Origin: Stentor coeruleus
Taxonomy: Eukaryota; Ciliophora; Heterotrichea; Heterotrichida; Stentoridae
Assembly (NCBI GenBank): GCA_001970955.1
Contig: MPUH01000914.1
Coordinates: 1 to 29,575, forward strand
Direction of reading: 5' to 3'
DNA: 29,575 nt
Each line of letters starts with the position of its first letter. Position 1 is the stretch's first letter. Below are positions 1 to 9,500 of the stretch, in pieces. Made by a program: the position numbers and the translations under genes. The notes under the pieces are model-generated. The model was not told where the DNA came from. It saw nothing but the letters and a program-made list of their open reading frames with translations, and did not search any database.

Positions 1-215
1 AAAAAAACATTGACAACTTAATCAAAAACTTTATAGAAAGCATTTACACAACAAGAAAGTGAACTATAAAAAAGGAACTTGGTCCCTAATTGGGGGGGAC
101 GATTTATTAATCTAATCTAATAAGATTTAATTAAGAAAGTTGTGGTTTTTTTTTATATTTACTTAGATAAGTAAATATTTTTTGGAAAAGTTTTTTAGTC
201 TTGGTGAAGAAATAA
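1..215. other. 5' flank of the cysteine protease gene
   Basis: AT-rich sequence upstream of the first gene. It contains a run of seven G's near position 93 and several A and T homopolymer runs. I see no open reading frame, RNA gene or recognisable promoter element here. Confidence 0.5.
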
Positions 216-1265
216 ATGGATAGAGTGTATTTCGATCTAACTCCAAAGCCTAGAAATAGAGGGATTTTTGTAGGCTTACTAGCTGTGAGCGCTTTTCTTG
301 GTGCTTTGGTTTATTTATACAACCCTTCTAGTAAATCTTTTCTCCTTGAACAGCAGTTGGCTGATGATCAGGAATTTAAAGCGTACATGAATCTATTCAA
401 TAAAGTTTATGCTGATGAAAAAGAATACGCTTCAAGATTCAATGCTTTCAGAGATAACCTTGGGTACATCCGAGTCCACAACCAAAAAAATAAATCTTGG
501 TACCTTTCAGTAAATCACTTCACTGACATGACAAACTCAGAATTCAAGGCAAAATTTACTTCATTCAAATATGAAGTCCCTCATCAAGATCAGATATCAA
601 AACCTAATTCATACAGTTATCCTCAATCAGTAAATTGGGTTACCAAAGGTGCAGTTACTCCTGTTAAAAATCAAGGCCAATGTGGATCCTGTTGGGCTTT
701 CTCAACAACTGGTGCAGTTGAAGGAGCTTGGTTTATAGCAGGACATAGTTTGGTTTCTTTATCAGAACAACAACTTGTTGACTGTTGCTCAGACAATTAT
801 GGATGTAGTGGTGGCTGGCCAACAGTTGCCATGCAATACATAATCCAAAATGGAGGTTTGACAACTGAATCTAATTATCCTTATAAAGCAGTACAAGGAC
901 AATGCAATACAAGAGCTGCAAAGTCTATAGCGGCATCAATACATTCATATCAAGAACTTGAAGTTGCAAATTATCCAGCAATGGCTGTAGGAGTTGCTCA
1001 ACAACCAGTTAGTGTACTTGTTGAAGCTGATGGGCCTGATTGGCAATCTTATGGTGGAGGGGTTGTTAATGATCCAAATTGTGGGACGAATTTAGATCAT
1101 GCAGTACTTGCAGTTGGGTATGATATGACAGCTAAGGTTCCTTATTGGGTGATTAAAAATTCTTGGGGAACGAATTGGGGAGAAGCTGGATATATACAGT
1201 TAGCTGTAGTTGAAGGAGTTGGGATTTGTGGAGTTCAAATGTCACCAGTTATCCCAGTAGCTTAG
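216..1265 (+). CDS. Papain-family (cathepsin L-like) cysteine protease, membrane-anchored proenzyme
   Basis: Peptidase family C1A proenzyme of 349 residues. A short cytosolic N-terminus is followed by a hydrophobic segment (about residues 18-37) that should act as a signal anchor. An I29 inhibitor prodomain spans about 53-115, with the ERFNIN-like helix and the NHFTDMT segment. The mature protease starts near residue 137. Oxyanion Gln153, catalytic Cys159 (in QCGSCW), His295 (LDHAVLAVGY) and Asn315 (IKNSWG) are all present, as is the GCSGGWP segment typical of cathepsin L types. The length is normal for the family, so it should be an active lysosomal or food-vacuole protease. Signal anchor and location are inferred; the catalytic residues are seen. 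It is convergent with the importin-like gene downstream and ends in TAG. Confidence 0.96.
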   Translation: MDRVYFDLTPKPRNRGIFVGLLAVSAFLGALVYLYNPSSKSFLLEQQLADDQEFKAYMNLFNKVYADEKEYASRFNAFRDNLGYIRVHNQKNKSWYLSVNHFTDMTNSEFKAKFTSFKYEVPHQDQISKPNSYSYPQSVNWVTKGAVTPVKNQGQCGSCWAFSTTGAVEGAWFIAGHSLVSLSEQQLVDCCSDNYGCSGGWPTVAMQYIIQNGGLTTESNYPYKAVQGQCNTRAAKSIAASIHSYQELEVANYPAMAVGVAQQPVSVLVEADGPDWQSYGGGVVNDPNCGTNLDHAVLAVGYDMTAKVPYWVIKNSWGTNWGEAGYIQLAVVEGVGICGVQMSPVIPVA

Positions 1266-2171
1266 GATAGTTAGATTAAAAGATTAGGAAAAATTATGAG
1301 AAGTTTTTAAGATTAGGGTACTACTGACTTATTAGTAGGTTTTAATAAATTTTATTTTCATAGTGATGCTTATTATGAGATTTATTTAAAGAAAATAGGT
1401 TTTTAGATGAATATGGATTAGTTGATTTAGAAGAAGTTGTGAATTGTTTGATTGAGAAATAAAAAGAATGAAGTGCATTTTGGAATAACTCTAAATCTAA
1501 GGAGAAGAGAGAAATTTTGTAGGTTAGATATTTAGTTTTATATATGATATTTTAAATTAGATATTGTTTCTTTGAGTAGAAACTGCATGAAATAAAGAAT
1601 TAAAAGTGTATATTTTCAATAAAATTTATGCTGATGGACAAGTATAGACTTTAAATTTTACTTATAAACTGTATTAATCATTCCCAAAAAAAAATGCAGC
1701 CAAATCTAACAAGACTTAGTGTAACTACTATAAAAATATTTTTTTATTTAAAATGATCCTCAATTCAAAAATATAATTTTACTTATCTACTCCACATCAA
1801 CATTCTTCCTATTAACAAAATAAACTCTTGCCTCACTTTCATTTATCTAATACCCGAGTACCTCAACACACAAAACATACTCTCAACCTTTCCATTGCTC
1901 CACCTCAGTAAAAATCTTAACAAAGCATATATACCAAATATATAATCCTCTTTCTAAATCCCAAACAAAAACAACCTTAACAATTTCCTCAACTTTCCAA
2001 AAACCCAGAGCCAATACCCATAAATTCATCCTAAAACTCTTATTAAAAACATTTAAAAAAGGTCTAATACTATCTAAAATCTCTTATAATCCCAATACTC
2101 TCCAATTCTAAGGAATTCTTGCCAATCAACAGAATACCTAGTTTACTTAAAATCCATATTAAATTACCATT
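1266..2171. other. Convergent intergenic spacer
   Basis: Spacer of 906 bp between two convergent genes. The left half (to about 1680) is G-rich and C-poor on the plus strand; the right half (1681-2170) is C-rich and G-poor. Both halves are therefore G-rich on the sense strand of the gene they follow. Each half gives short protein-like stretches broken by stops: a plus-strand piece near 1383-1462 and a minus-strand piece near 1780-2070. I could not assign either to a family with confidence. No RNA gene seen. Confidence 0.5.
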
Positions 2172-3810
2172 CTAGTTAAAAATAAATGTATCTACCGCAT
2201 TTAAAGAGATTTCATCTGTTTCTATACCTATAAATTCTTCTATAATCTTTTTAGCTTCAAGGTGAATTTCATTATTTTTATGGACTTGAAGTTTTTCTAA
2301 TGCATCACATCCTCCAAAATTTGTGAACTTTTTAAGGAAATCTTGATATTGATCACAATTCATCACATCTGAAACTTTTGTGAAGATAATACGTAAAGAT
2401 GAGAGGATTTTAATAAGAATCTCACTATCGGATGAACTGGAAAACTCTAGTAAATTTTCGAGAAAACCAAAATTAAGCAGAGTGATTATTATTTTCATGT
2501 CTTTTAGGGATATAGCATTGCAAAGTCCTAGTAACGCACTAATTCTAATGGTTTCGGAACCCATATTGAGGATTTTTATGTATGTATTAAAGTCAGAGTT
2601 AGTTATGACTGATAAAGCAAGAGATTTTGTTGATAGAAAAATGTTGCTGAAAATAGAAAGAACATCTTTTTGGGTCTCTTGAGAACGATTTATTAGGTTA
2701 AATGTGAGTTTTGGTAAAAGTCCCATATCAAGAAGATCTCTAGTCAGATCATTACTAAAGTACACTATGTTTCCAATAGTTCTTAAAGATGGATATGCGA
2801 ATTCTCGTTTAGGGTCTATACAGTATTTTAGATATAAAGGGAAAAGATTTTTTTTTGAGAAAAGGATACAGTTTTCTAAGCTTTGAGATGATAAGCTTTT
2901 GCCTATTAGCAAAAAATTTGATGTTGTTTCATAGTCATCTGGACGGATTTTCAAGAGTAGTGGCATGGCGTTGATTAATTCAGACGCGAAGTTACTTTCT
3001 ATATGTTTTTTGCATAAACTATTAAGGATCCATATACATAGTTTCCATGCGGTTTGTGAGGGATGGAATGCTTCAGAAATAAGTAAATTTAGAATAAGGT
3101 TATGAATTCCTTCTTCAATAACTTTATTACGATAAGCTAAACCCTCTCCTATTATATTACCCAAAACATAAAATCCATTATTTGTTAACCCAACCTCACT
3201 ATGTAGTCTGATTATATCTTTTGTTATTTTTATAATACCTCTATATATAAATTTATCCATTATCTTGCTTTTTGATGCAAAAGTATTAGCTAAAATTGCA
3301 TATAAATTTATCCATTATCTTGCTTTTTGATGCAAAAGTATTAGCTAAAATTGCAAGAATTAGAATTTTCCCGCGTATAAAGTCTGAGTTGAGTAATGAT
3401 ATAAAAATATCAATAAACTCATCAGTAAAAATATAGTTATTAGGCATTGTCATATTCTTTCCATAAATAACTTTTAAGCTCTCAAGTGCATAAGATAAAT
3501 CATCATAGTTTTGTGTATTTTTGATCTCCTCAACTAAAATATCAATTTTCTTAATACTTGGAAACCCTTCATCCCCCAACTGAGGATATTTTTCAATTAA
3601 AAACTTACAAATTGCTTCTTTTGGTATCCTAAACTCAGCATTATTACCAGGCATACTATCATTAATTCTTCTTTTTTTGATAAATTCCATCCTTTTCTCC
3701 TTTCTCAGTTTCACAGCTCGACTTTCTTGTTGTATCTTCAAACTTTTCTTATCATATGTTTTTAAAAACCCTTGCTTTTTCATTTCAATCTTACTCATAG
3801 TGTCGCACAT
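2172..3810 (-). CDS. Divergent importin-alpha (karyopherin alpha), frame broken by a 55-bp duplication
   Basis: Two minus-strand frames (3810-3286 and 3260-2172) form one gene. They are separated only by a 55-bp tandem duplication, and with one copy removed the frame runs through to a 527-residue protein, the usual importin-alpha length. The N-terminus (about residues 15-48) is a basic importin-beta-binding segment ending in RKEKRMEFIKKRR. ARM repeats follow: FYVLGNIIGEG corresponds to the WALGNIAGDS region, SLRTIGNIV to ALRTVGNIV, and GGCDALEKLQVHKNNEI matches the importin-alpha C-terminal ARM. The normal role is to carry NLS cargo with importin-beta. Most Trp and Asn residues that line the NLS groove are missing, so cargo choice or function has probably changed. 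The identification is by motif, from memory of the family. Whether the break is real or an assembly error cannot be told here. Confidence 0.8.
3245..3355. repeat. 55-bp exact tandem duplication inside the importin-alpha-like gene
   Basis: Bases 3246-3300 and 3301-3355 are the same 55-bp unit, head to tail and without mismatch. Because 55 is not a multiple of three, the second copy shifts the frame and produces a stop four residues after the repeated MDKFI segment. No GT...AG boundaries allow it to be an intron. Confidence 0.97.
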
Positions 3811-3959
3811 ATTTACAAACCTTATAAAAAAAGCTTAAACTTTATTAGAAATCAGCTCCAATTTGCTATAAACGTTAAATCTTGGATATAAAATTCGTTT
3901 TAGCTTTTATGTTTTTGTTAATTCGTCAATAGAAGACTTGTAATTTTTCTATATAATTT
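3811..3959. other. Upstream flank of the importin-alpha-like gene
   Basis: Short AT-rich stretch between the importin-like start codon and the kinase relic. It is C-rich on the sense (minus) strand, like other 5' flanks in this window. No feature seen. Confidence 0.4.
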
Positions 3960-4230
3960 TTAGCTTCTGCTGAGTAATCTGGAATAACTGGCAAAAAAAG
4001 GAACTTTGATTTTTTTAGTTGATAATAAGCCCTAGTTAAGGCCAAAAAACCAAGGATGAGCTTTGATTTTTACTATGCTACTTTTTTGTTTGGGTTTTTT
4101 TTAGTAAGATACTTATGAGGTTTCTTGATTTACTTAGTGGATTAACATTAGATGGGAAAATTAGTTTTTGTTGAGTGTTTCTTGAAATGATAAAAAAAAA
4201 TCAGGCTGGAACATACTTACTAGAGTTTAT
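3960..4230 (-). pseudogene. Relic of an AGC-family protein kinase (C-lobe and C-terminal tail)
   Basis: Reading the minus strand gives KLIFPSNVNP (near 4165-4136), then SRNLISILLKKNPNKK (to about 4084), then, after two in-frame stops and a one-base frame change, KAHPWFFGLN (about 4063-4034), a TAG where AGC kinases have Trp, and GLLSTKKIKVPFF (about 4030-3990). Order and spacing fit the end of an AGC kinase domain: FPSNV, AKDLISxLLxxNPxKR, HPWFxGLDW, then the KKIKxPF start of the C-terminal tail. No N-lobe, HRD or DFG segment could be followed upstream. It is a broken fragment and should not encode a kinase. A processed exon with 15-nt introns was considered, but no intron of that size restores the frame. 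Confidence 0.68.
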
Positions 4231-4843
4231 ATTCTTTTATTATATGATGTTGGGATAATTTTAATTTTAGTTACAATATAAAGTTTTCTTAATGTTTTCT
4301 TCACACACTCTCCCATTATTTAAAAAAATATTTTTGCGTCTATTAATATTCCCGATTATTTTAATCAGTTTTCTTTATCACAACCTTCAAAATATTTCAT
4401 TAAATTACTGAGCTAAAAAACTCATATTTATACAATTTAAAGTATACTTCAAACATTCCATATCTAACTCCTTCCAAAGCTTCCTAATAAGCCTATTTAA
4501 CTATTATTAATCTTTATTCATAAAATATCTGGGTATTATTTTTGAAATCCTTTATATATCCTAAACGACCTCTTAATATTTATTTATAATATAAAATAAT
4601 TTCATCCACTCTAATCTTCTTCCATAACACCAAAAAACCTATTTTCTTATCTTTTACTCTAATTCCAACATATATATTTTTTCAATTCAGCGTTATCACA
4701 ACTTTCATATCACATAAAACCTAAGCATTTTCTTATCCAAATCATTCTTCTCTTTTAAAACCTTTGCTTATAACAATCTAACTATCAAAACCATTTTCAT
4801 AACTCTTCAAAAGTTTTTCTAATCATATTATAATCTTAATAAA
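4231..4843. other. Intergenic spacer upstream of the DHHC-like gene
   Basis: About 610 bp. From about 4300 onward it is strongly C-rich and G-poor on the plus strand, which is the composition seen before every plus-strand gene here. No coding segment or RNA gene recognised; a continuation of the kinase relic could not be followed. Confidence 0.45.
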
Positions 4844-5428
4844 ATGGACATGCGCAGTAATGTTTTTGAAGTCACATCAATGCCTGACCCTGGAACTCGG
4901 TATTGTAAAGTAGGTCGTACTCATTGTTTTTATTTCAATAAAGACGGGGTTCCCTTAATTACTATTGGACCACACTGTAACTTTTACATAGGGCCAATGA
5001 TGTGTATAACAGGTTTTTTACTACTTTTAATAGCAGGGATATTTTTAGGATACATATGTCCTAAAGTTGGGAATGCTGATCTTATTGTTGGTTGCTTGAT
5101 ATTTTCTATAACTTTATACTTTTTCTTTGCCACAGCACTTATAAACCCTGGCATTGTGATCATGTCAACTCAAATGAAGTCCCGTGGAGACTTTAATTCT
5201 AGTATGGAAAAAATATGCACTGAATGTAATGTTATTAGAGAGGATTTTACAGAACACTGTAAAAAGTGTAGGGTTTGTGTTGAGGAGTATGATGATCATT
5301 ATTCGCTTCTTGGGAAATGTGTTGGGAAAAATACGGTTAAACACTTTTATGGTTTGCTTATATGTGCATTGTGTATGTTGGTTTTTATTGTTACTTCCTT
5401 GTTTTTTAGGTTTAAAGATAAGCTTTAA
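4844..5428 (+). CDS. DHHC-family membrane protein lacking the catalytic cysteine (pseudo-palmitoyltransferase)
   Basis: 194 residues. The N-terminal RYCKVGRTHCFYFNKDG and IGPHCNFYIGP segments, two transmembrane helices (about 52-73 and 80-103) and the NPG motif after TM2 follow the zDHHC layout. The cysteine-rich domain keeps its zinc ligands (CTECN, HCKKC, RVC, GKCVG). A gapless alignment to the consensus D-H-H-C-P-W-x-x-N-C-V-G gives D151-H152... read as D-D-H-Y: the first His is Asp151 and the catalytic Cys is Tyr153. The protein ends just after TM3, without TM4 or the TTxE motif. By family knowledge it should not transfer palmitate; a scaffold role or a decaying gene are both possible. 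Upstream is the kinase relic. Confidence 0.82.
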   Translation: MDMRSNVFEVTSMPDPGTRYCKVGRTHCFYFNKDGVPLITIGPHCNFYIGPMMCITGFLLLLIAGIFLGYICPKVGNADLIVGCLIFSITLYFFFATALINPGIVIMSTQMKSRGDFNSSMEKICTECNVIREDFTEHCKKCRVCVEEYDDHYSLLGKCVGKNTVKHFYGLLICALCMLVFIVTSLFFRFKDKL

Positions 5429-6548
5429 TAAATAAGATTATGGGCTGGGTATAGGTTAAATGGATTTCTGAGGAATGCGATATTTTAGGGTAAAATGATT
5501 AGGGTTTATATGTTGTGTATAAGTATATAATAGTTTTTATATGTTTAGTGTAGTTAGTAATGTATAATAGAGTTACAAAGATTAAGATTTGAAGAGGTTT
5601 AAATTATTATGGATACTAGGGTTAGTGATAGATAATGCATATATTTTGATTATAGAGTTATAAAATGCTGTTAGGTTGCTGAAATTGAAAGTATTATTTG
5701 ATAAGATAATAAAATATTTTTAAATTTATAGAGGAAATTATAGTATAGAGTATTTATTAAGAATATAAAATATAGAATTAGTGTATAAGGGTTGAAAGTA
5801 TTTTTGGAAAAAATATTATATATGATGAATACTGATTTTCGCTAAACCAACTTGATTATAATGAAAACAATTAGATTTTGTCTATTTAAAAGTTGCATGA
5901 TATTTGAAAACTATATGTTTGGATATAAAAACTAACTTATTTGAAGAATTTTCTAAGAATTTGGCTTAGATTTAAAATTTTCACTTAGCATGCATCTACA
6001 CAAAAATAAACTTTTTACCAAAATATTATATAAAATTAAAGTAATTAAAGATATGATAAATTTGTTATATTAGCCAAATGATAAAATTATATCAGATGTG
6101 CTTTAGGGAATATACATCTTAAAACCACGAAAGAAAGGGGTTATTTTCATCAGCAAAAATAGTTTAAACTTTGAGTACCGTCTGAAAAACTCGATAAATA
6201 AACATCATAAATCGAAATTTGCGCTTTTTATCTAATTTATTAATTTAAAACTAATTCTCATTTATCAGCATCTAAAATCATATCCTTTCTTACTGGTTAC
6301 CTTTTTACTGTTAACCTATATAAAATCCCTATCAGCATATTTAAGCACTATGCAAATATGCAACTACTATGAAATCAGTATATTTTCAATAAAAACAAAA
6401 ATTTTCTTACTATATAAAAAACCAAATCTAAAACTCAACCCACTATCTTTTTAATTACAAATACAAAAAAATTCCTATATAAATTTATCGCCTATATCCC
6501 ATCTTCATAAAAGTTTTAATATTTTCAACCTAAAATCTTAGAATATAT
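5429..6548. other. Intergenic spacer between the DHHC-like and large membrane protein genes
   Basis: 1,120 bp. G-rich and C-poor on the plus strand up to about 5830, mixed to about 6000, then C-rich and G-poor up to the next start codon. Both genes are on the plus strand, so the switch in mid-spacer parallels the change from 3' flank to 5' flank. No gene, tRNA or extended repeat seen. Confidence 0.45.
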
Positions 6549-9500
6549 ATGTTATTCTTAACTCTATTCACTTGTGTTTTTTCATCATCATGTCCTTTAA
6601 TCAAAAAAAACTTCGACACCATGCAAGTATATCAATATCAAAGAGCCTCATTTTACCTATACGATTACTTTGAAGGCTATTACCTATCATTTAACTCAAG
6701 CAATAGTTCATATATCAAAATTTCTGATCAACTACAATTTAATAATGTGCAAAACCATACTTATCCTCAAAAATACATCAGCCAAAGCAGTAATTATTAC
6801 ACTTATGCAACTTGGAATGACTTCACATGCGAATATCTCTTAGATTTTATGGATTCAACAATATATCCATATATAGTCTTCCCTACAAATAAAACCCTTA
6901 AACCATTAGAATTATATCCTTTAAACATAACAATCAATCAAATAGTTATATGGGATTATTCTAATGAAACATATGCTATTATTCTAGGGTATTCAGATAT
7001 AAACCATGTACTTTTTATTAATTTTACTTCATTTAATTGCTCTGATACAAAAATACCTGATCCTGTATGGGTAATAATGTGGGATATTAATTATGCTACA
7101 AGTATCAGTACATGTAAAGTTTCTGGAACTGACATAATCCCATTTACAGTAAATTTCCACAACAATCTGAAAAATGATGATAATTCTGTGCTTTTTCTAT
7201 ACAACTTTTCAAACCCTTATATACCAATATTAGTATATGCAATGGACAATAATTATATAATCAATTCCAATTTCCAATTTTTTCCTATACAAGTTGCCCT
7301 TGAGGCATATAATCAAAATAACATTACAATCATTGCCTTAAGCCTTGATTATGGGATATTATATTTTACTTATATTAATGGTATATTTAAAGAATTATGG
7401 CCTAGGGTGTTAATTGATCAGTGTGGGACATTTTATAGTCTGTCTTTAGTGTCAAGTTATTATTTAAGAAAAGAATTAGAAGTACCTTTAGTTATTATTG
7501 TAGGTACTGCAAAAGGGTTAGTTGCTGTAGATTTTTATGGACATTCAGTGATGTTTTTAATTGAAGGGATAACAAGTGTAGGGAATAATATTACAGGGGT
7601 TATCAATGCAGTTTTTATAGGAAGCACATATTTTTTGCATATTGAAAGCAATGAACTTATGGTAATACTTGATAGAAAAATCATTAGAGACTATAGTTAT
7701 ATTGTAAAACTTAATAATCAAGTTGTTAACTATAGTGCAAATGCTAAATGGTATGTTATAAATACTAATGGGTCTTTTATGTATATAAGAAGCGACCTTG
7801 ATGCTATAAAAACATATAATCTTGTTGAAGACAATCTTATTTTCACTATAGTAAAAAATATTCCTAGTGATAATTACTATATAGGAGCTATAAAAGATGC
7901 TAATACTAGCTGTGTTAATAATATGAATGTTGATGATATGGATAACTTATATGAAATAAGACTTTGTACTCAGTATCAATGTATTACTAATAATGCTTCT
8001 ACTGTACAAGTGATCTTTCATGGACTTGATGAATTGTTTCAATTTTATATTTATAGTTATGTTTCTGGTTGGAATATGTCATTTGATGCTAGTTATGATG
8101 AAACTTCAGATATTTACAGTTTAAATGTTTGGGTGTTCCAAAAGTTTTCCCCAGGCTCGGAGTATTATTTAAGGAGGCCTTATAAAAATGTTTTTAAAAC
8201 TGATGAGTATGTTGTTATGCAGTATAGTGAAGGAATTGATTTTTATGAAATGGACTTCAAGTTAATGTTAAGAAGTTATATTATTGAAGATATAATCTCT
8301 TTTCAGATCTACAACAACTTAGTCTATGTTCTTCATGGTACAACTTATCATTTTATCTCAATATACAATCCTCTATGCTCTTCAAACTTTTCTGTTAATA
8401 GCAATTGTTCAATGTTTACATTCTGTGGAAACTACTTAATATGTGGAGGAGGAAATGTTTTTGAATCCTATTTATGCATAAATTTTATATGTGAATTTGT
8501 CTCAGGCGATGAACTATCAAATATACCCAAATTTAACATAACCGGTTTATCTGCAACAAACAGTTCATCCCAAGAAGAATGTAAAATTTATGTTCTTAGC
8601 CATCACACAAGACTTTATGTCTTATCAATGTTATTCAACTCAGATGAATATTTTATTTACAACCTAATATATTACAATATAAACCCAGCAAATCAAATTT
8701 ATGCTACACCTTTAAGACTTTTTACATTTTATTATACCAACATGACAATATACTCACTATCTTTAGATATGGAAGTAAATATCAACCTTAACAACACTTT
8801 ATCAGAAATTTATTTCTTAGAAAACTATGCATTTATTTCCACAATTGACAACACACTTATGATTATTGATGGATTACAAATAATATTTAATATGGTATAT
8901 TTAAATATCCAAATACCAAACAATTGTAGTTTTTCAGGGACTTGGTTTTATGATTTAAATCCTTATACAGGAATGGTTTGTAATAGAGATACTGGGTATT
9001 ATTTAGTTACAAATGCATCTTCTTGTCCTGAACGATATTCAGAAAATCCTTGTGAGATCCCAATTTCATGTAATTTCAAAATTAATGAGCCGAGAAATGT
9101 ACAAAATCCAGCTTATTTGTATAATGTGACTTTTTTAATATCGAATTCAACAGATACAGTTAGTTTGCCTATAACTTTTGAACTGTTAATATATGGACAA
9201 GTTATTCATTATACAGAAATTAGTGATAATAAAAATATTACTACATTTTATGATATTGGATTTGATGCTTCTTATATTTTAGATGGGTTTACTGGGAATA
9301 ATTTGACATTTAATCTGGAAATTGATGGTGAAAATGTTACGGAACAGTCGGAGGGATATCCTTTAAGAATCCTCCCTAATATTTTCGAGATTAATAATTA
9401 CACGAGTCCATATAATATTTATTCGATAACTGCAGTTGCTAATACTCCGTATATTGTGATTTATGATGATCGTAATCGGCTAATTGTCTTAAACTCTTCA

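Noticed and set aside
1383..1560. Plus-strand segment translating as FLDEYGLVDLEEVVNCLIEK, which recalls the N-terminal part of Tpt1/KptA tRNA 2'-phosphotransferase
   Set aside because: It is short, stops follow on both sides, and no RANQGHS or later motif could be found. G-rich 3' flanks here readily give E/V/L/G-rich protein-like translations, so chance is likely.
1780..2070. Minus-strand protein-like stretch in the convergent spacer, open for about 46 codons from a Met near 2027 and then broken by three stops
   Set aside because: No family recognised, and its composition matches the G-rich 3' flank pattern. Not enough to call a pseudogene.
2380..2886. Two plus-strand frames opposite the importin-like gene
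   Set aside because: Shadows of the minus-strand coding sequence, which has recognisable ARM motifs.
3245..3355. The 55-bp repeat as an intron
   Set aside because: It lacks GT...AG ends and the 15-nt size seen in the four clear introns; it is an exact tandem copy.
3930..4075. Minus-strand 47-codon frame giving FLPVIPDYSAEAKNYIEKLQ, first taken for a tRNA-synthetase anticodon-binding fragment
   Set aside because: The neighbouring frame gives HPWFFGLN and KKIKVPFF with correct AGC-kinase spacing, which explains the region better.
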